Assembly: GCA_045531955.1 (NCBI GenBank)
Contig: JAZSFC010000031.1
Coordinates: 84,432 to 148,431 of the forward strand
Reading direction: 5' to 3'
DNA: 64,000 bases
Source: SIG299 sp045531955
GTDB taxonomy: Bacteria; Bacillota; Clostridia; Lachnospirales; Lachnospiraceae
Shown: one piece after another, positions 53,427-62,570 of the stretch
Layout of the letters: each line of letters starts with the position of its first letter
Position numbering within the stretch: position 1 is the stretch's first letter
Program-made: the position numbers and the translations under genes
Notes under the pieces: generated by a model
What the model was told of the DNA's origin: nothing
The model's database searches: none
Seen by the model: the letters and a program-made list of their open reading frames with translations, nothing else

Positions 53427-54791
53427 TTAGTTCTTAAAACTGTGAATTGGTGCCGGGATTCTGCCGCCACGGTTTACAAACGCATCGCATGCAAAGGTAT
53501 TTACCGGCATAACCGGTGCATAACCAAGTAGACCGCCAAATTCCACAACCTCACCTACGCCCTTACCGATAACCGGAATCAGACGTACTGCAGTTGTTTT
53601 TTGGTTAATCATACCGATTGCCATTTCATCTGCAATAATACCGGAAATGGTAGTTGCCGGTGTGTCTCCAGGGATGGCAATCATATCTAAACCTACGGAG
53701 CAGACACAGGTCATAGCCTCTAACTTTTCTAAAGTAAGAGCACCTGCACGAACTGCATCGATCATGCCCTGGTCTTCACTGACCGGAATAAACGCACCGG
53801 AAAGGCCGCCTACGTAAGAAGATGCCATGACACCGCCCTTCTTTACCTGGTCGTTTAACAGAGCCAATGCCGCTGTAGTACCCGGTGCACCCGGATGCTC
53901 CAGACCGATTTCCTTTAAAATATCTGCTACAGAGTCACCGATAGCAGGAGTAGGCGCCAAGGAAAGGTCTACAATACCAAACGGAATGCCAAGCATCTGG
54001 GATGCTTCCTTTGCCACCAGCTGGCCGACTCTGGTAATCTTAAATGCTGTTTTCTTGATGGTTTCGCAAAGAACCTCGAAGTTTTCTCCGCGAACCTGCT
54101 CTAATGCAGTTTTTACTACACCCGGGCCACTGACACCGACATTGATGATGGCATCCGCTTCTGTTACACCGTGGAAAGCACCTGCCATGAATGGGTTGTC
54201 ATCCGGCGCATTACAGAAAATAACCAGTTTAGCGCAGCCAAGGGAATCTGCTTCCTTTGTTTCTTCCGCTGCCTGTAATACAATTTCACCAAGAAGCTTT
54301 ACCGCATCCATGTTAATACCGGTTTTGGTAGAGCCTACATTTACGGAACTGCAGACACGTTCTGTTTTTGCCAGTGCCTTCGGTATGGATAAAATCAGGT
54401 TCTTGTCTGCGGTTGTCATACCCTTACTTACTAAAGCGGAATATCCGCCAAGAAAATTTACACCCACAATCTTTGCTGCTGCATCCAGGGTTTCTGCGAT
54501 TTCCACAAAGTCCTCCGGTGTCTTACAGCAGGCGCCGCCCACCAGCGCAATCGGTGTAACGGAAATTCTCTTATTTACTACCGGAATCTTATATTCCTTT
54601 TCAATGAGATTACCGGTTTCTACCAGTTTTTCCGCTACTGTGGTAATCTTGTTGTAAATCTTCTTTTTACATTCCTGTAAATCCGCATCGATACAATCGA
54701 GCAAACTGATACCCAGTGTAATGGTTCTTACATCCAGGTTTTCTTTTTCTATCATTTTATTGGTTTCAATTACTTCCTGTATATTAATCAC
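53427..54791 (-). CDS. UPF0210 (DUF711) family protein
   Basis: The 454-residue protein has the conserved glycine- and cysteine-rich motifs of UPF0210 (GGACCKTPEDFVEIA, GVSGPGVVKTAL, LGIPFGIVDLSLAPTP). The biochemical role is unknown; members often carry a radical-lyase-like (PFL) fold annotation. It follows directly after the ACT-domain gene, a pairing seen throughout Firmicutes. Confidence 0.9.
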   Translation of the reverse strand: MINIQEVIETNKMIEKENLDVRTITLGISLLDCIDADLQECKKKIYNKITTVAEKLVETGNLIEKEYKIPVVNKRISVTPIALVGGACCKTPEDFVEIAETLDAAAKIVGVNFLGGYSALVSKGMTTADKNLILSIPKALAKTERVCSSVNVGSTKTGINMDAVKLLGEIVLQAAEETKEADSLGCAKLVIFCNAPDDNPFMAGAFHGVTEADAIINVGVSGPGVVKTALEQVRGENFEVLCETIKKTAFKITRVGQLVAKEASQMLGIPFGIVDLSLAPTPAIGDSVADILKEIGLEHPGAPGTTAALALLNDQVKKGGVMASSYVGGLSGAFIPVSEDQGMIDAVRAGALTLEKLEAMTCVCSVGLDMIAIPGDTPATTISGIIADEMAIGMINQKTTAVRLIPVIGKGVGEVVEFGGLLGYAPVMPVNTFACDAFVNRGGRIPAPIHSFKN

Positions 54792-54809
54792 GGCTGTTCC
54801 TACCTTTCT

Positions 54810-55082
54810 TTAGATACGGTGCATCATATCAAAAATGTCTTCTCTCTGTGCCTTGATGATAACACCAATGCTCTCGCCGATGTTTTCCAATTCATTTGCC
54901 GCAACCAAAAAGTCTTTTTCCGTCTTACTAAAATCCACAATCATCATCATGTTGAAATATTCCTGAACAATAGTCTGGGAAATGTCTAAAATATTGATAT
55001 TGTTCTCTGCAAGGTATGTACAAACCTTTGCGATAATACCTACACTGTCTTTACCTACTACTGTAATCACTGCTTTTTTCAT
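54810..55082 (-). CDS. ACT-domain protein (UPF0237)
   Basis: The 90 residues are a single ACT domain pattern with a GcvR-like opening (MKKAVITVVGKDSVGIIAKV), probably a small-molecule sensor for the neighbouring UPF0210 protein. Spacing to it is 18 nt. Confidence 0.9.
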   Translation of the reverse strand: MKKAVITVVGKDSVGIIAKVCTYLAENNINILDISQTIVQEYFNMMMIVDFSKTEKDFLVAANELENIGESIGVIIKAQREDIFDMMHRI

Positions 55083-55141
55083 AACTTGATTTCCTTTCTT
55101 TATTCCCTTTATAGATTTGATTCTTTTTCCGTTAAAAAAGT

Positions 55142-55939
55142 TTAATTTATCTCAAATATCCCGGACGGCACATCCCGGGGCGCCACTAAAAGATTTGGCA
55201 TGGACGCCTCTCCCACTTTCATCAAAAGTTCTGCTTTCACAGTTTCATATGCCAGTTCAGGATAATTGTTTTCTTTACTTAAATGGGCTAACAACACATG
55301 CTGTAATCCCTTGTGATACAGCCGGCACAACAACTCCGCCGCCATATCATTGGACAAATGCCCGTATTCTCCTAAGATGCGCTGTTTCAGGTAATACGGA
55401 TAGCTGCCCACCATTAACATATTCACATCGTGATTAGATTCCAGATACAAAATCCCGGAATCCATTAAATGCTCCATAATCCGTTCCGTATATACGCCAA
55501 GGTCTGTTGCCATTCCGATTTTCTGACCATCCGCCAAAAACTTATATGCCACCGGATTAGCCGCATCATGGGATATAGAAAACGGGGTCACACTGATTTC
55601 CCCTATGGTTACTTCTTTTTCCGGAAACACCTGCTGGAATAGGGCATCTTCCACCTTGCCAATGTTGGTTTTTCCTTTTTTCATGGCACAGAACGTTTCC
55701 ACCGTACCATAAATCGGAATCTGATATTTTCTTGCCAAAACACCGATGCCCTGAATGTGATCGGAATGCTCATGAGTTACTAAAATTCCGCTTAATGTTT
55801 CCGGTCCTACTCCGATTTCTGCAAGACCCTGTTCTATCCTCTTTCCGCTGATGCCTGCATCAACCAGCAGATGGGTGGAAGCATGGCCCACATAAATACA
55901 GTTGCCGCTGCTTCCACTTGCTATGCTGCATAATCTCAT
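55142..55939 (-). CDS. Metallo-beta-lactamase-fold hydrolase (YycJ/WalJ-like)
   Basis: The 265-residue protein has the binuclear metal motif THEHSDHIQG, an ISHDAANP strand and HLSNDMAAELL. The family is linked to the cell-wall/DNA-replication control operon in Bacillus (WalJ), but here it lies beside the FtsA-like gene. Confidence 0.9.
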   Translation of the reverse strand: MRLCSIASGSSGNCIYVGHASTHLLVDAGISGKRIEQGLAEIGVGPETLSGILVTHEHSDHIQGIGVLARKYQIPIYGTVETFCAMKKGKTNIGKVEDALFQQVFPEKEVTIGEISVTPFSISHDAANPVAYKFLADGQKIGMATDLGVYTERIMEHLMDSGILYLESNHDVNMLMVGSYPYYLKQRILGEYGHLSNDMAAELLCRLYHKGLQHVLLAHLSKENNYPELAYETVKAELLMKVGEASMPNLLVAPRDVPSGIFEIN

Positions 55940-55959
55940 GTTTCTTAATTCTCTTTCTG

Positions 55960-58065
55960 TTATTTCCAGTATAAATCAATGACGTCCCCTGCCGCCAACG
56001 GACTGGTAAACTCAGCCTTTTCCCCGTTTATCTGCATTACCACGGTCTGACCGTGGGCCTGACTTACATCAAATGGATAAAAATCTAAAATATCCACAAA
56101 GCAGTAGCCGCTCTTGCCCTTTAATGTTACCGGACGGCCGTTGACAATCACCAGCATATCCGCTGCCACGGAAGGAACAACCGGTGCAGACTCCGCCCGG
56201 GCTTCCGATGCAGGCGTTTCAGCTGACGCTGCAGTTTCCTCTACTGCCGCATATACGGTTACCGCCGCTTCGGCCTCTATATTGAGCACCTCATCCAAGG
56301 TCATTTCCGGACGTTTTTCCTCCAAAGACCACTCTACGGAGAAATTTTCATATACCTTTTCGTCCTTGCCTGCCGGGCGGTTGTTTACGTAAATATGATC
56401 GGTATACGGTAAATCCATAAATGCCAGCAGATTTTCCAACGTATAGTAAGAAAGAAGCTTTAATTCATCGCCCTCCTGAATGCTGTAGTATTCAGAAACC
56501 AGTTCACCGTTTACTTCTATAAACTTTGGACAAACCACCTGCTTTTTATTCACCTCGAAGGTAATGGTAGAGCGGTATTCCGGAAGCTGACGCACTTCAT
56601 AAGAAGCGTCCTTGCCCACTGTAGATTCCTTGATTTCAATTTTTGCATTCGGTTCTATCGGAGAATTGAAGGCTGCCGGCTTGCCGTTTACCGTGATTTC
56701 TGCTGCTTCACCCGCTTCGCCTCGAACCATACGCTTTACACCATCCAAGGTAAAGTTAAGCTCCTTACCGCGTCTCGGGAACAGATATTCATTCGGGAAT
56801 CCGTTCTGCAATGCTGCATCAATCACCGTTAATTTGTTGTTATCATATAACTTCACGCTTTCGCCATTCACTGTAACAAAAATGAAGTTGTTTTTGTTTT
56901 CGTAATAATTCAGGCAGATACCGATTGGAGTAACCAAGGTTGGATCCTTCTTGATTCCTTCCTGTTCAAAGCGGACAAAGCCAAGGACTTCTTCTCCACG
57001 AAGCGCAACTCGTTCCTTCGGAATACCTAGCTGGGCTGCCAGACTTTCGGTATAACCGGAAATCTTTCCGCCACCGCCAACCACAAACACGGCACTGACC
57101 GGCTTGCCGCCATTTAACTCTTTAATTTTATCTGCTACCTGCTTCGTCATATGCTCTACTACAGGCACCAGTTCCTCTCTGACATCCGCCGGCGTGGTCT
57201 TCTGGGACAATCCCATAATGTCTTTATAAGAAATACTCTTTTTCTTTGTATTGGAATCCAACTTGATTTTTTCAGCTGTTGCAAAATCCACCAAGTGTGC
57301 TCCGGTGATATGCTCTGTTAAAGCATCCCCTGCCATTGGAATCATGCCGTAAGCAATGATACTACCTTCCCTGGTAATGGAAATATCGGAGGTACCGGCC
57401 CCTACATCCACCAGTGCAATATTTAACAAACGGAATTTTTCCGGAATTGCCACCTGGATAGCAGCAATCGGCTCCAGTGTCAGGTTAGCCACCCGAAGGC
57501 CTGCTTTTTCTACGGCAGTATAGAGACCGCCGATAACCTCGTCCGGCAAGAAGGTTGCCAAAACATCCGCTGCAATTTTATTTGCCTTATGGTCTTCCAA
57601 ATTGGTAATTGGGAAATCGTTCAAATAGTATTTAATTACGGTATATGCCACACAATAATAGTTGGTGTCATCCTCTTTGGCCTCATTTTTAATCTGCTGG
57701 TATGCATTTTCCACTCCCAACAGTTCCAAAGCACGAATCATTTCCGTATTGACCGTAACTTCCTGCGTAAACTCGGTATCAACATGTACGGTAACCGTTT
57801 TTAACACACGTCCGGCTGCCGCAATACATACTTCTTCCAGTTTTTGTCCAATCTGCTTTTCCAGACTGCGCTTTACCTGTCCGATGGTTTCCGCAACTTT
57901 GTTAATATCATGAATCTGACCGTCCATCATGGCACGGGTATCATGCATTTTTATTTCCTGCGCAACCACCGTAAAACCGTTTAAAGACTGTTTATAACCT
58001 ACAGTTCCCACAATGCTTCTGGTTCCGATATCAAGACCGAATACTAATTGTTCCGAATTCGCCAT
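55960..58065 (-). CDS. FtsA-like actin-fold ATPase with long C-terminal extension
   Basis: The ATG at 58065 has GAGGTGAA 4 nt upstream. Residues ~1-395 are an FtsA/PilM-type actin-fold domain (GLDIGTRSIVGTVG, LVDVGAGTSDI, VFVVGGGGKISGYTE). Residues ~396-701 form an extension with two or three similar units (VNGESVKLY, VNGKPAAFNSPIEPNAKIEI, VNGRPVTLKG, INGEKAEFTSPLAAGDVIDL) that look like beta-grasp folds, separated by an Ala/Glu-rich linker. No ftsZ gene is adjacent. Its role in division or envelope assembly is inferred. Confidence 0.85.
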   Translation of the reverse strand: MANSEQLVFGLDIGTRSIVGTVGYKQSLNGFTVVAQEIKMHDTRAMMDGQIHDINKVAETIGQVKRSLEKQIGQKLEEVCIAAAGRVLKTVTVHVDTEFTQEVTVNTEMIRALELLGVENAYQQIKNEAKEDDTNYYCVAYTVIKYYLNDFPITNLEDHKANKIAADVLATFLPDEVIGGLYTAVEKAGLRVANLTLEPIAAIQVAIPEKFRLLNIALVDVGAGTSDISITREGSIIAYGMIPMAGDALTEHITGAHLVDFATAEKIKLDSNTKKKSISYKDIMGLSQKTTPADVREELVPVVEHMTKQVADKIKELNGGKPVSAVFVVGGGGKISGYTESLAAQLGIPKERVALRGEEVLGFVRFEQEGIKKDPTLVTPIGICLNYYENKNNFIFVTVNGESVKLYDNNKLTVIDAALQNGFPNEYLFPRRGKELNFTLDGVKRMVRGEAGEAAEITVNGKPAAFNSPIEPNAKIEIKESTVGKDASYEVRQLPEYRSTITFEVNKKQVVCPKFIEVNGELVSEYYSIQEGDELKLLSYYTLENLLAFMDLPYTDHIYVNNRPAGKDEKVYENFSVEWSLEEKRPEMTLDEVLNIEAEAAVTVYAAVEETAASAETPASEARAESAPVVPSVAADMLVIVNGRPVTLKGKSGYCFVDILDFYPFDVSQAHGQTVVMQINGEKAEFTSPLAAGDVIDLYWK

Positions 58066-58115
58066 ACAATTCACCTCAAATCTTTTTCTGCCGTAAAAAA
58101 GACACTCTTATTATT

Positions 58116-58790
58116 TTAACACATTTCTTCCGCTTTTTCCATACATTCTTTTAAACGGGCGCGAATTTGTTTTTCCAGCCGTTTATTAGATTTATATCCC
58201 TTTACATCCGGGTTTTCAATTACCATGTCCGCATTAGAAAAAAACTCATCCTCCGACAACTGTCCCGCCAGAATATTGGCTATTTTTTCATCGGAATATC
58301 CCCGTTTTTCTTTCATCCGCCGGATACGGTCACCAAGCGGTGCATGCACATACCAAAGAAAATCACAGATGCTTTTATATCCTGCTTCAATCAACAGAGC
58401 CGCTTCAATAATTGCAACTCCCCGGAAGCCTTCCTTTGCAAGACGGTCCAATTCCTGCTCCACCTTTTGCTGCACCAACGGATGCGTCAATTCATTTAAA
58501 CGCTTTCTGGTTTCTTCCGTTGCCATGGCAACTGCGGATAATTTCGGACGGGAAATCGGACGACGTTCGGACAATTTCTCACTATCCGCAGCTTCTAAAA
58601 TCCCGTCTCCGAATTCCTTTACCAGTACCTCATAGGATGCACCGCCCGGTTCCATCAGTTCATGGGCAATCACATCACAATGCAAAAACACTGTCGGCAC
58701 CATAGCTTGAATATATTCAACAATTGTTGATTTGCCGCTTCCCGCACCTCCGGTAATACCGAGAATCAGGAAGTCTCTATTTTGTTTCAT
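58116..58790 (-). CDS. coaE: Dephospho-CoA kinase
   Basis: CoaE phosphorylates dephospho-CoA in the last CoA step. The 224 residues have the P-loop TGGAGSGKST and the family motifs HPLVQQKVEQEL and IIEAALLIEAGY. It overlaps the polA stop by 14 nt. Confidence 0.94.
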   Translation of the reverse strand: MKQNRDFLILGITGGAGSGKSTIVEYIQAMVPTVFLHCDVIAHELMEPGGASYEVLVKEFGDGILEAADSEKLSERRPISRPKLSAVAMATEETRKRLNELTHPLVQQKVEQELDRLAKEGFRGVAIIEAALLIEAGYKSICDFLWYVHAPLGDRIRRMKEKRGYSDEKIANILAGQLSEDEFFSNADMVIENPDVKGYKSNKRLEKQIRARLKECMEKAEEMC

Positions 58791-61449
58791 ACCAGTTGTC
58801 TCCTGTTTTTACTTCCACAGAAAGCGGAACTCGTAAATTCGCTGCTGCCATCATCTCCCGCTGCAACAGTTCCGCCACCTTGGATGCTTCTTCTTTTGGT
58901 GCCTCAATTAACAATTCATCGTGAATCTGCAATAATATTTTCGCACACAGGTTTTCCTCTTTTAATGCCCTGTATACACGCAACATCGCAATTTTCATAA
59001 TGTCTGCCGCCGTACCCTGGATTGGAGAATTCATGGCAATACGTTCGCCAAAACTTCTCTGCATGAAATTAGAAGAAGCTATTTCCGGCACCGGACGCTT
59101 ACGTCCGTACATAGTGGATACGCTTCCGGTTTCCTTTGCTTCCGCCACCAGGGAATCCAAATACTGTTTAATGCCCGGGTACGTTGCAAAATACTGGTTA
59201 ATATACCCTTCCGCTTCTTTTCTTGTGATATTTAAATCCTGCCCCAAGCCGAAAGAACTGATACCATAAACAATACCAAAATTTACTGCTTTGGCATTGC
59301 TTCTTTGGGCAGAAGTTACTTCCTCAAACGGAATGTGAAACACTTTAGAGGCAGTCATCCGGTGAATGTCCTGCTCTTCCCTGTATGCCTGAATCAGGCT
59401 GTCGTCTCCGGACATATGGGCGAGAATGCGCAGTTCTATCTGGGAATAGTCCGCATCCACAAACACGCAGCCTTCCTTTGGCGTAAACATCTTACGGATT
59501 TGTCTGCCAAGCTCGATACGCACCGGAATATTCTGCAAATTTGGTTCCGCACTGCTGAGTCTGCCGGTGGCAGTCACTGTTTGCTGAAACTTAGTGTGGA
59601 TTCTTCCGTCCTCTTTAATAAACGCATCCAGGCCGTCCGCATAGGTACTCTTCAATTTTGTTAAGGTACGATACTCTAAAATCTTTTCAATGACAGGGTC
59701 TTCCGGTTTCAATTTTTCCAACACTTCTGCCGAAGTGGAGTAACCTGTTTTCGTTTTTTTGCCTCCCGGCAGTTTCAGCTTTTCAAACAGAATAACACCT
59801 AACTGCTTTGGCGAATTGATATTAAATGTTTCTCCCGCCATGGCATAAATTTCGGTTTCCAGTTTAAGAATTCCTTCCTGCAATCTGGCGCCGTATCGGA
59901 AAAGTTCTTCCTTGTTGATATGGATACCTTCCGCCTCCATTTCATACAATACAAAGGCAAGCGGCAGTTCCACTTCTTCAAACAATTTCAGCATTTCTTC
60001 TTCCGAAAGCTTATTCACCAGCACATCCTTGGCAAGATACGTTACCCTGGTGTTTCTTGCAAGCAGGCGGTACGCTTCTTCCCTTCCTTCGGAAATAGCT
60101 TCGGAAAGGGATTGCTTGTGTAAAATATCCTCCACGGATGGAATATTGACGCCAAGATAATCTCTTGCCACATCCACCGGAAGATACGTATCTTTCAAAG
60201 GATTTAACAGATATGCCGCAATTTCTGCATCAAAAATTCTGGTTCGTGCCTTGCCGGAAAAATGCTCTGCCACGGACTTTGCACCGAATAAAGAAATGGT
60301 CACACCACTTTCTGCCAAAGAATTTAAGCGTTGCCATAACAGTTCTTCCGTAAATCCGCCTTCTGTAATCACATAATACGTTTTATTTTTATCTGCCACC
60401 ATCAGACCCGTTTTTCCGGTACTGAATAAGTCCAGCTGCATATTCTCCTGACGAACCGTTGGAGAAATCGCCAGCAACTCTTCTTTAGCAAAGGTTTTGA
60501 ACAGCTTTTCTGCCTTTGCGGCATCCTCTACAACCTCATATTCATCAGAAACAGTTGCCCGGGATGTCATTTCTTCTTCCGACAAATTAAATCTTCCGAG
60601 CAGGGACTTGATTTCCAATTGTTTTAAAATCTGATACGCTTCCTTGGTAAAAATATTTCCGAGTCTTGCAGCCTCATAGGAAAATTCCAGTTCACAATCG
60701 GTTTTAATCGTAGCAAGTTCTTTGCTTAAAATTGCCAGGTGGGTATTTTCCCGCAGGGATTCCCTCGCCTTGTTTGGCATCACTTCATCGATATGTGCAA
60801 TGGTATTTTCCACCGATTCAAACTGTGAAAGCAGCTTTACTGCCGTTTTTTCACCGATGCCCGGTACGCCGGGAATGTTATCGGAAGCATCTCCCATAAG
60901 CCCCTTTAAATCAATTATCTGCGCCGGTTTTAACCCATATTTATCAATTACATCCTGTGTATTGTAATCTTCAATTTCCGTGCCGGTACGTTTAGTTTTC
61001 GGAATACGCACCTTAATAACATCATCCGCAATCTGTAGCAAATCCCTGTCTCCGGATACCAGAGAAACCTGATAGCCTGCCGTTGCGCTCCGCTTTGCCA
61101 GCGTACCTAAAATGTCATCTGCTTCGTAACCCGGACGCTCCAACCGTAAAATGACACAGGCATCCAGCAACTCTTTTAACATCGGAATCTGCTCCCTGAG
61201 TTCCTCCGGCATACCCTTTCTTGTCCCTTTGTACTCCGCATACATTTCATGGCGGAAGGTGGGATGTTTTACGTCAAAAGCTACCGCCAGATACTGAGGC
61301 TTTTCCTCCTCCAAAAGCTTTAATAAAATATTGAAAAAGCCTAAAATGCCGTTGGTATGTCTGCCATCGGTTGTAGTCAGATCCGGCAGTCCGTAAAAAG
61401 CACGGTTTACTATACTGTTACCATCAATTAATACGATTTTCTCACTCAT
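58777..61449 (-). CDS. polA: DNA polymerase I
   Basis: The 890 residues carry a 5'-nuclease domain (~1-290), a 3'-5' exonuclease-like domain in which the first metal motif (DxE) is absent, as in Bacillus, and the polymerase domain with VDADYSQIELRILAH and the HDELLIEAP motif. It repairs gaps and processes Okazaki fragments. Confidence 0.96.
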   Translation of the reverse strand: MSEKIVLIDGNSIVNRAFYGLPDLTTTDGRHTNGILGFFNILLKLLEEEKPQYLAVAFDVKHPTFRHEMYAEYKGTRKGMPEELREQIPMLKELLDACVILRLERPGYEADDILGTLAKRSATAGYQVSLVSGDRDLLQIADDVIKVRIPKTKRTGTEIEDYNTQDVIDKYGLKPAQIIDLKGLMGDASDNIPGVPGIGEKTAVKLLSQFESVENTIAHIDEVMPNKARESLRENTHLAILSKELATIKTDCELEFSYEAARLGNIFTKEAYQILKQLEIKSLLGRFNLSEEEMTSRATVSDEYEVVEDAAKAEKLFKTFAKEELLAISPTVRQENMQLDLFSTGKTGLMVADKNKTYYVITEGGFTEELLWQRLNSLAESGVTISLFGAKSVAEHFSGKARTRIFDAEIAAYLLNPLKDTYLPVDVARDYLGVNIPSVEDILHKQSLSEAISEGREEAYRLLARNTRVTYLAKDVLVNKLSEEEMLKLFEEVELPLAFVLYEMEAEGIHINKEELFRYGARLQEGILKLETEIYAMAGETFNINSPKQLGVILFEKLKLPGGKKTKTGYSTSAEVLEKLKPEDPVIEKILEYRTLTKLKSTYADGLDAFIKEDGRIHTKFQQTVTATGRLSSAEPNLQNIPVRIELGRQIRKMFTPKEGCVFVDADYSQIELRILAHMSGDDSLIQAYREEQDIHRMTASKVFHIPFEEVTSAQRSNAKAVNFGIVYGISSFGLGQDLNITRKEAEGYINQYFATYPGIKQYLDSLVAEAKETGSVSTMYGRKRPVPEIASSNFMQRSFGERIAMNSPIQGTAADIMKIAMLRVYRALKEENLCAKILLQIHDELLIEAPKEEASKVAELLQREMMAAANLRVPLSVEVKTGDNWYETK

Positions 61450-61455
61450 ACAAAT

Positions 61456-61812
61456 TTATACCCCCATACTAACACCCATAACTGCTGCCAATGCCAATGC
61501 AATTACAGCGTACACAAACCTCCGCAGACGATGGTCATTTTTCTGCTTTATGGCAGTCAGCTCCGTCTTTTCCAACCGTTTTTCAATATTCAAAAAGAAG
61601 TTGCCCTTTTCTTCTCCTTCATCCAATGCTTCCAACTGCATCAGGGCCGAGGAAAAGGCATAGTATTCCTCCAATTCTGCCCTGCATGCCGGACAGGAAC
61701 GGACATGTTTTACAAAAGCAGCTGCGTCCTCTATGGACATTTCTTCGGTCAAGTATTCTTTTATGGAACGCTGTACTTCATAACAGGTACGCTTATTTGA
61801 TTTTCTTCCCAT
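61456..61812 (-). CDS. Zinc-binding anti-sigma-factor-like membrane protein
   Basis: The 118-residue protein has the ZAS/zf-HC2 pattern (a Cys at ~9, then HVRSCPACRAELEEY with His and two Cys) and a C-terminal membrane helix (RRFVYAVIALALAAVMGVSMGV) with almost nothing beyond it. Such proteins bind an ECF sigma factor at the membrane. No sigma factor gene is adjacent; polA starts 7 nt downstream. Confidence 0.75.
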   Translation of the reverse strand: MGRKSNKRTCYEVQRSIKEYLTEEMSIEDAAAFVKHVRSCPACRAELEEYYAFSSALMQLEALDEGEEKGNFFLNIEKRLEKTELTAIKQKNDHRLRRFVYAVIALALAAVMGVSMGV

Positions 61813-61897
61813 GGCAACCTCACTTTTTTACAAACTTCCTCACTATCCAGTATAACCGAACTTTGTATGATTTTCAATGTGGAATGAAAGTTTTTTC

Positions 61898-61936
61898 AAA
61901 AAAGCCGATGCATAATAAAATGCATCGGCTTTTTTA
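61898..61936. terminator. Bidirectional terminator
   Basis: GCCGATGCAT (61904-61913) and ATGCATCGGC (61920-61929) form a perfect 10-bp stem, 6-nt loop, flanked by A and T tracts on both sides. It ends comFB transcription 6 nt after its stop. Confidence 0.9.
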
Positions 61937-61942
61937 TCTTCC

Positions 61943-62242
61943 CTATTCTAAATCAATTTCTTCCCTGTCTTCCGCATCATGTTTTGGATTCCGCTTAATG
62001 ACATTAGCAGCTAATGTTAAAGACGCCATTACCTGGGTTTCAAAATTATTATCAAACTCGCAAAGCTTGGTCATTAATTCCCCCTGCGTCGTTGCTACAT
62101 ATTTTGACGGCAGACGGTTCAGTGCATAAGATGCAATATCCAAACGACACTTTTCACATTTACAGCAGTCCAGATTATCCAGAATGCGGTCCAATATCAC
62201 AATTACATAGTCTTCCATAATGTTTCTGAGAATAATCTGCAT
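61943..62242 (-). CDS. comFB: ComFB-family protein
   Basis: The 99 residues carry the ComFB core: a helical domain with CCKCEKCRLDIASYALNRLP and KYVATTQGELM. The cysteine cluster suggests zinc binding. Function is unknown beyond its place in the Bacillus comF competence operon; comFA and comFC are not present here. Confidence 0.85.
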   Translation of the reverse strand: MQIILRNIMEDYVIVILDRILDNLDCCKCEKCRLDIASYALNRLPSKYVATTQGELMTKLCEFDNNFETQVMASLTLAANVIKRNPKHDAEDREEIDLE

Positions 62243-62341
62243 TTGCCAAGCCTCCCGATAAAAATTCTACTCTCTTACTTTACCACTAACTCACCTTTTT
62301 GTCAAAAACATTCTTGCCGTATCACACCGCCCAAAAAAGAA

Positions 62342-62366
62342 AAAGCACTGAAATTCAGTGCTTTTA
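62342..62366. terminator. Bidirectional hairpin
   Basis: AAAAGCACTGAA (62342-62353) and TTCAGTGCTTTT (62355-62366) pair over 11-12 bp. It lies 3 nt beyond the 3' end of the tRNA remnant and probably ended the original tRNA transcript. Confidence 0.8.
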
Positions 62367-62368
62367 GT

Positions 62369-62390
62369 GCTGGTGGCGGGACTTGAACCA
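62369..62390 (-). other. 3'-terminal remnant of a tRNA gene (probable attachment site)
   Basis: On the minus strand the sequence reads GGTTCAAGTCCCGCCACCAG followed by CA, i.e. T-loop, 3' T-stem strand, acceptor strand and discriminator of a tRNA. The matching 5' T-stem strand breaks after two bases (62391 on), and no D-arm, anticodon arm or 5' acceptor strand exists. This is typical of the duplicated tRNA end left at one side of an integrated element. Confidence 0.65.
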
Positions 62391-62447
62391 AAGCTTACCA
62401 CCTGCAAACCCGTATAGAAAGGAGCTTGCCGGAACACTGACTGGGGT

Positions 62448-62467
62448 GTGTAAACAAAGTGTAAACA
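62448..62467. repeat. Paired 9-bp direct repeats near the tRNA remnant
   Basis: GTGTAAACA occurs at 62448-62456 and 62459-62467, 11 bp apart in phase. Paired short direct repeats beside an att site are typical of integrase arm-binding sites. Confidence 0.5.
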
Positions 62468-62502
62468 TAGTTTAGCAGTAAAAATTTAGTCAAATAATGA
62501 CG

Positions 62503-62536
62503 CAAAACACCTAGCCATAAGTGGATAGGTGTTTTG
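62503..62536. terminator. Hairpin downstream of the alpha/beta hydrolase gene
   Basis: CAAAACACCTA (62503-62513) and TAGGTGTTTTG (62526-62536) form an 11-bp stem with a 12-nt loop. A terminator role is likely but the T-tract lies mostly in the stem. Confidence 0.55.
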
Positions 62537-62570
62537 AACTGGAACTCTCATCTGTTAGACAAATTGGAAT

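Noticed and set aside
58777..61449. Loss of proofreading motifs in Pol I as a mutation
   Set aside because: Missing exonuclease motifs are normal in Bacillus-type Pol I.
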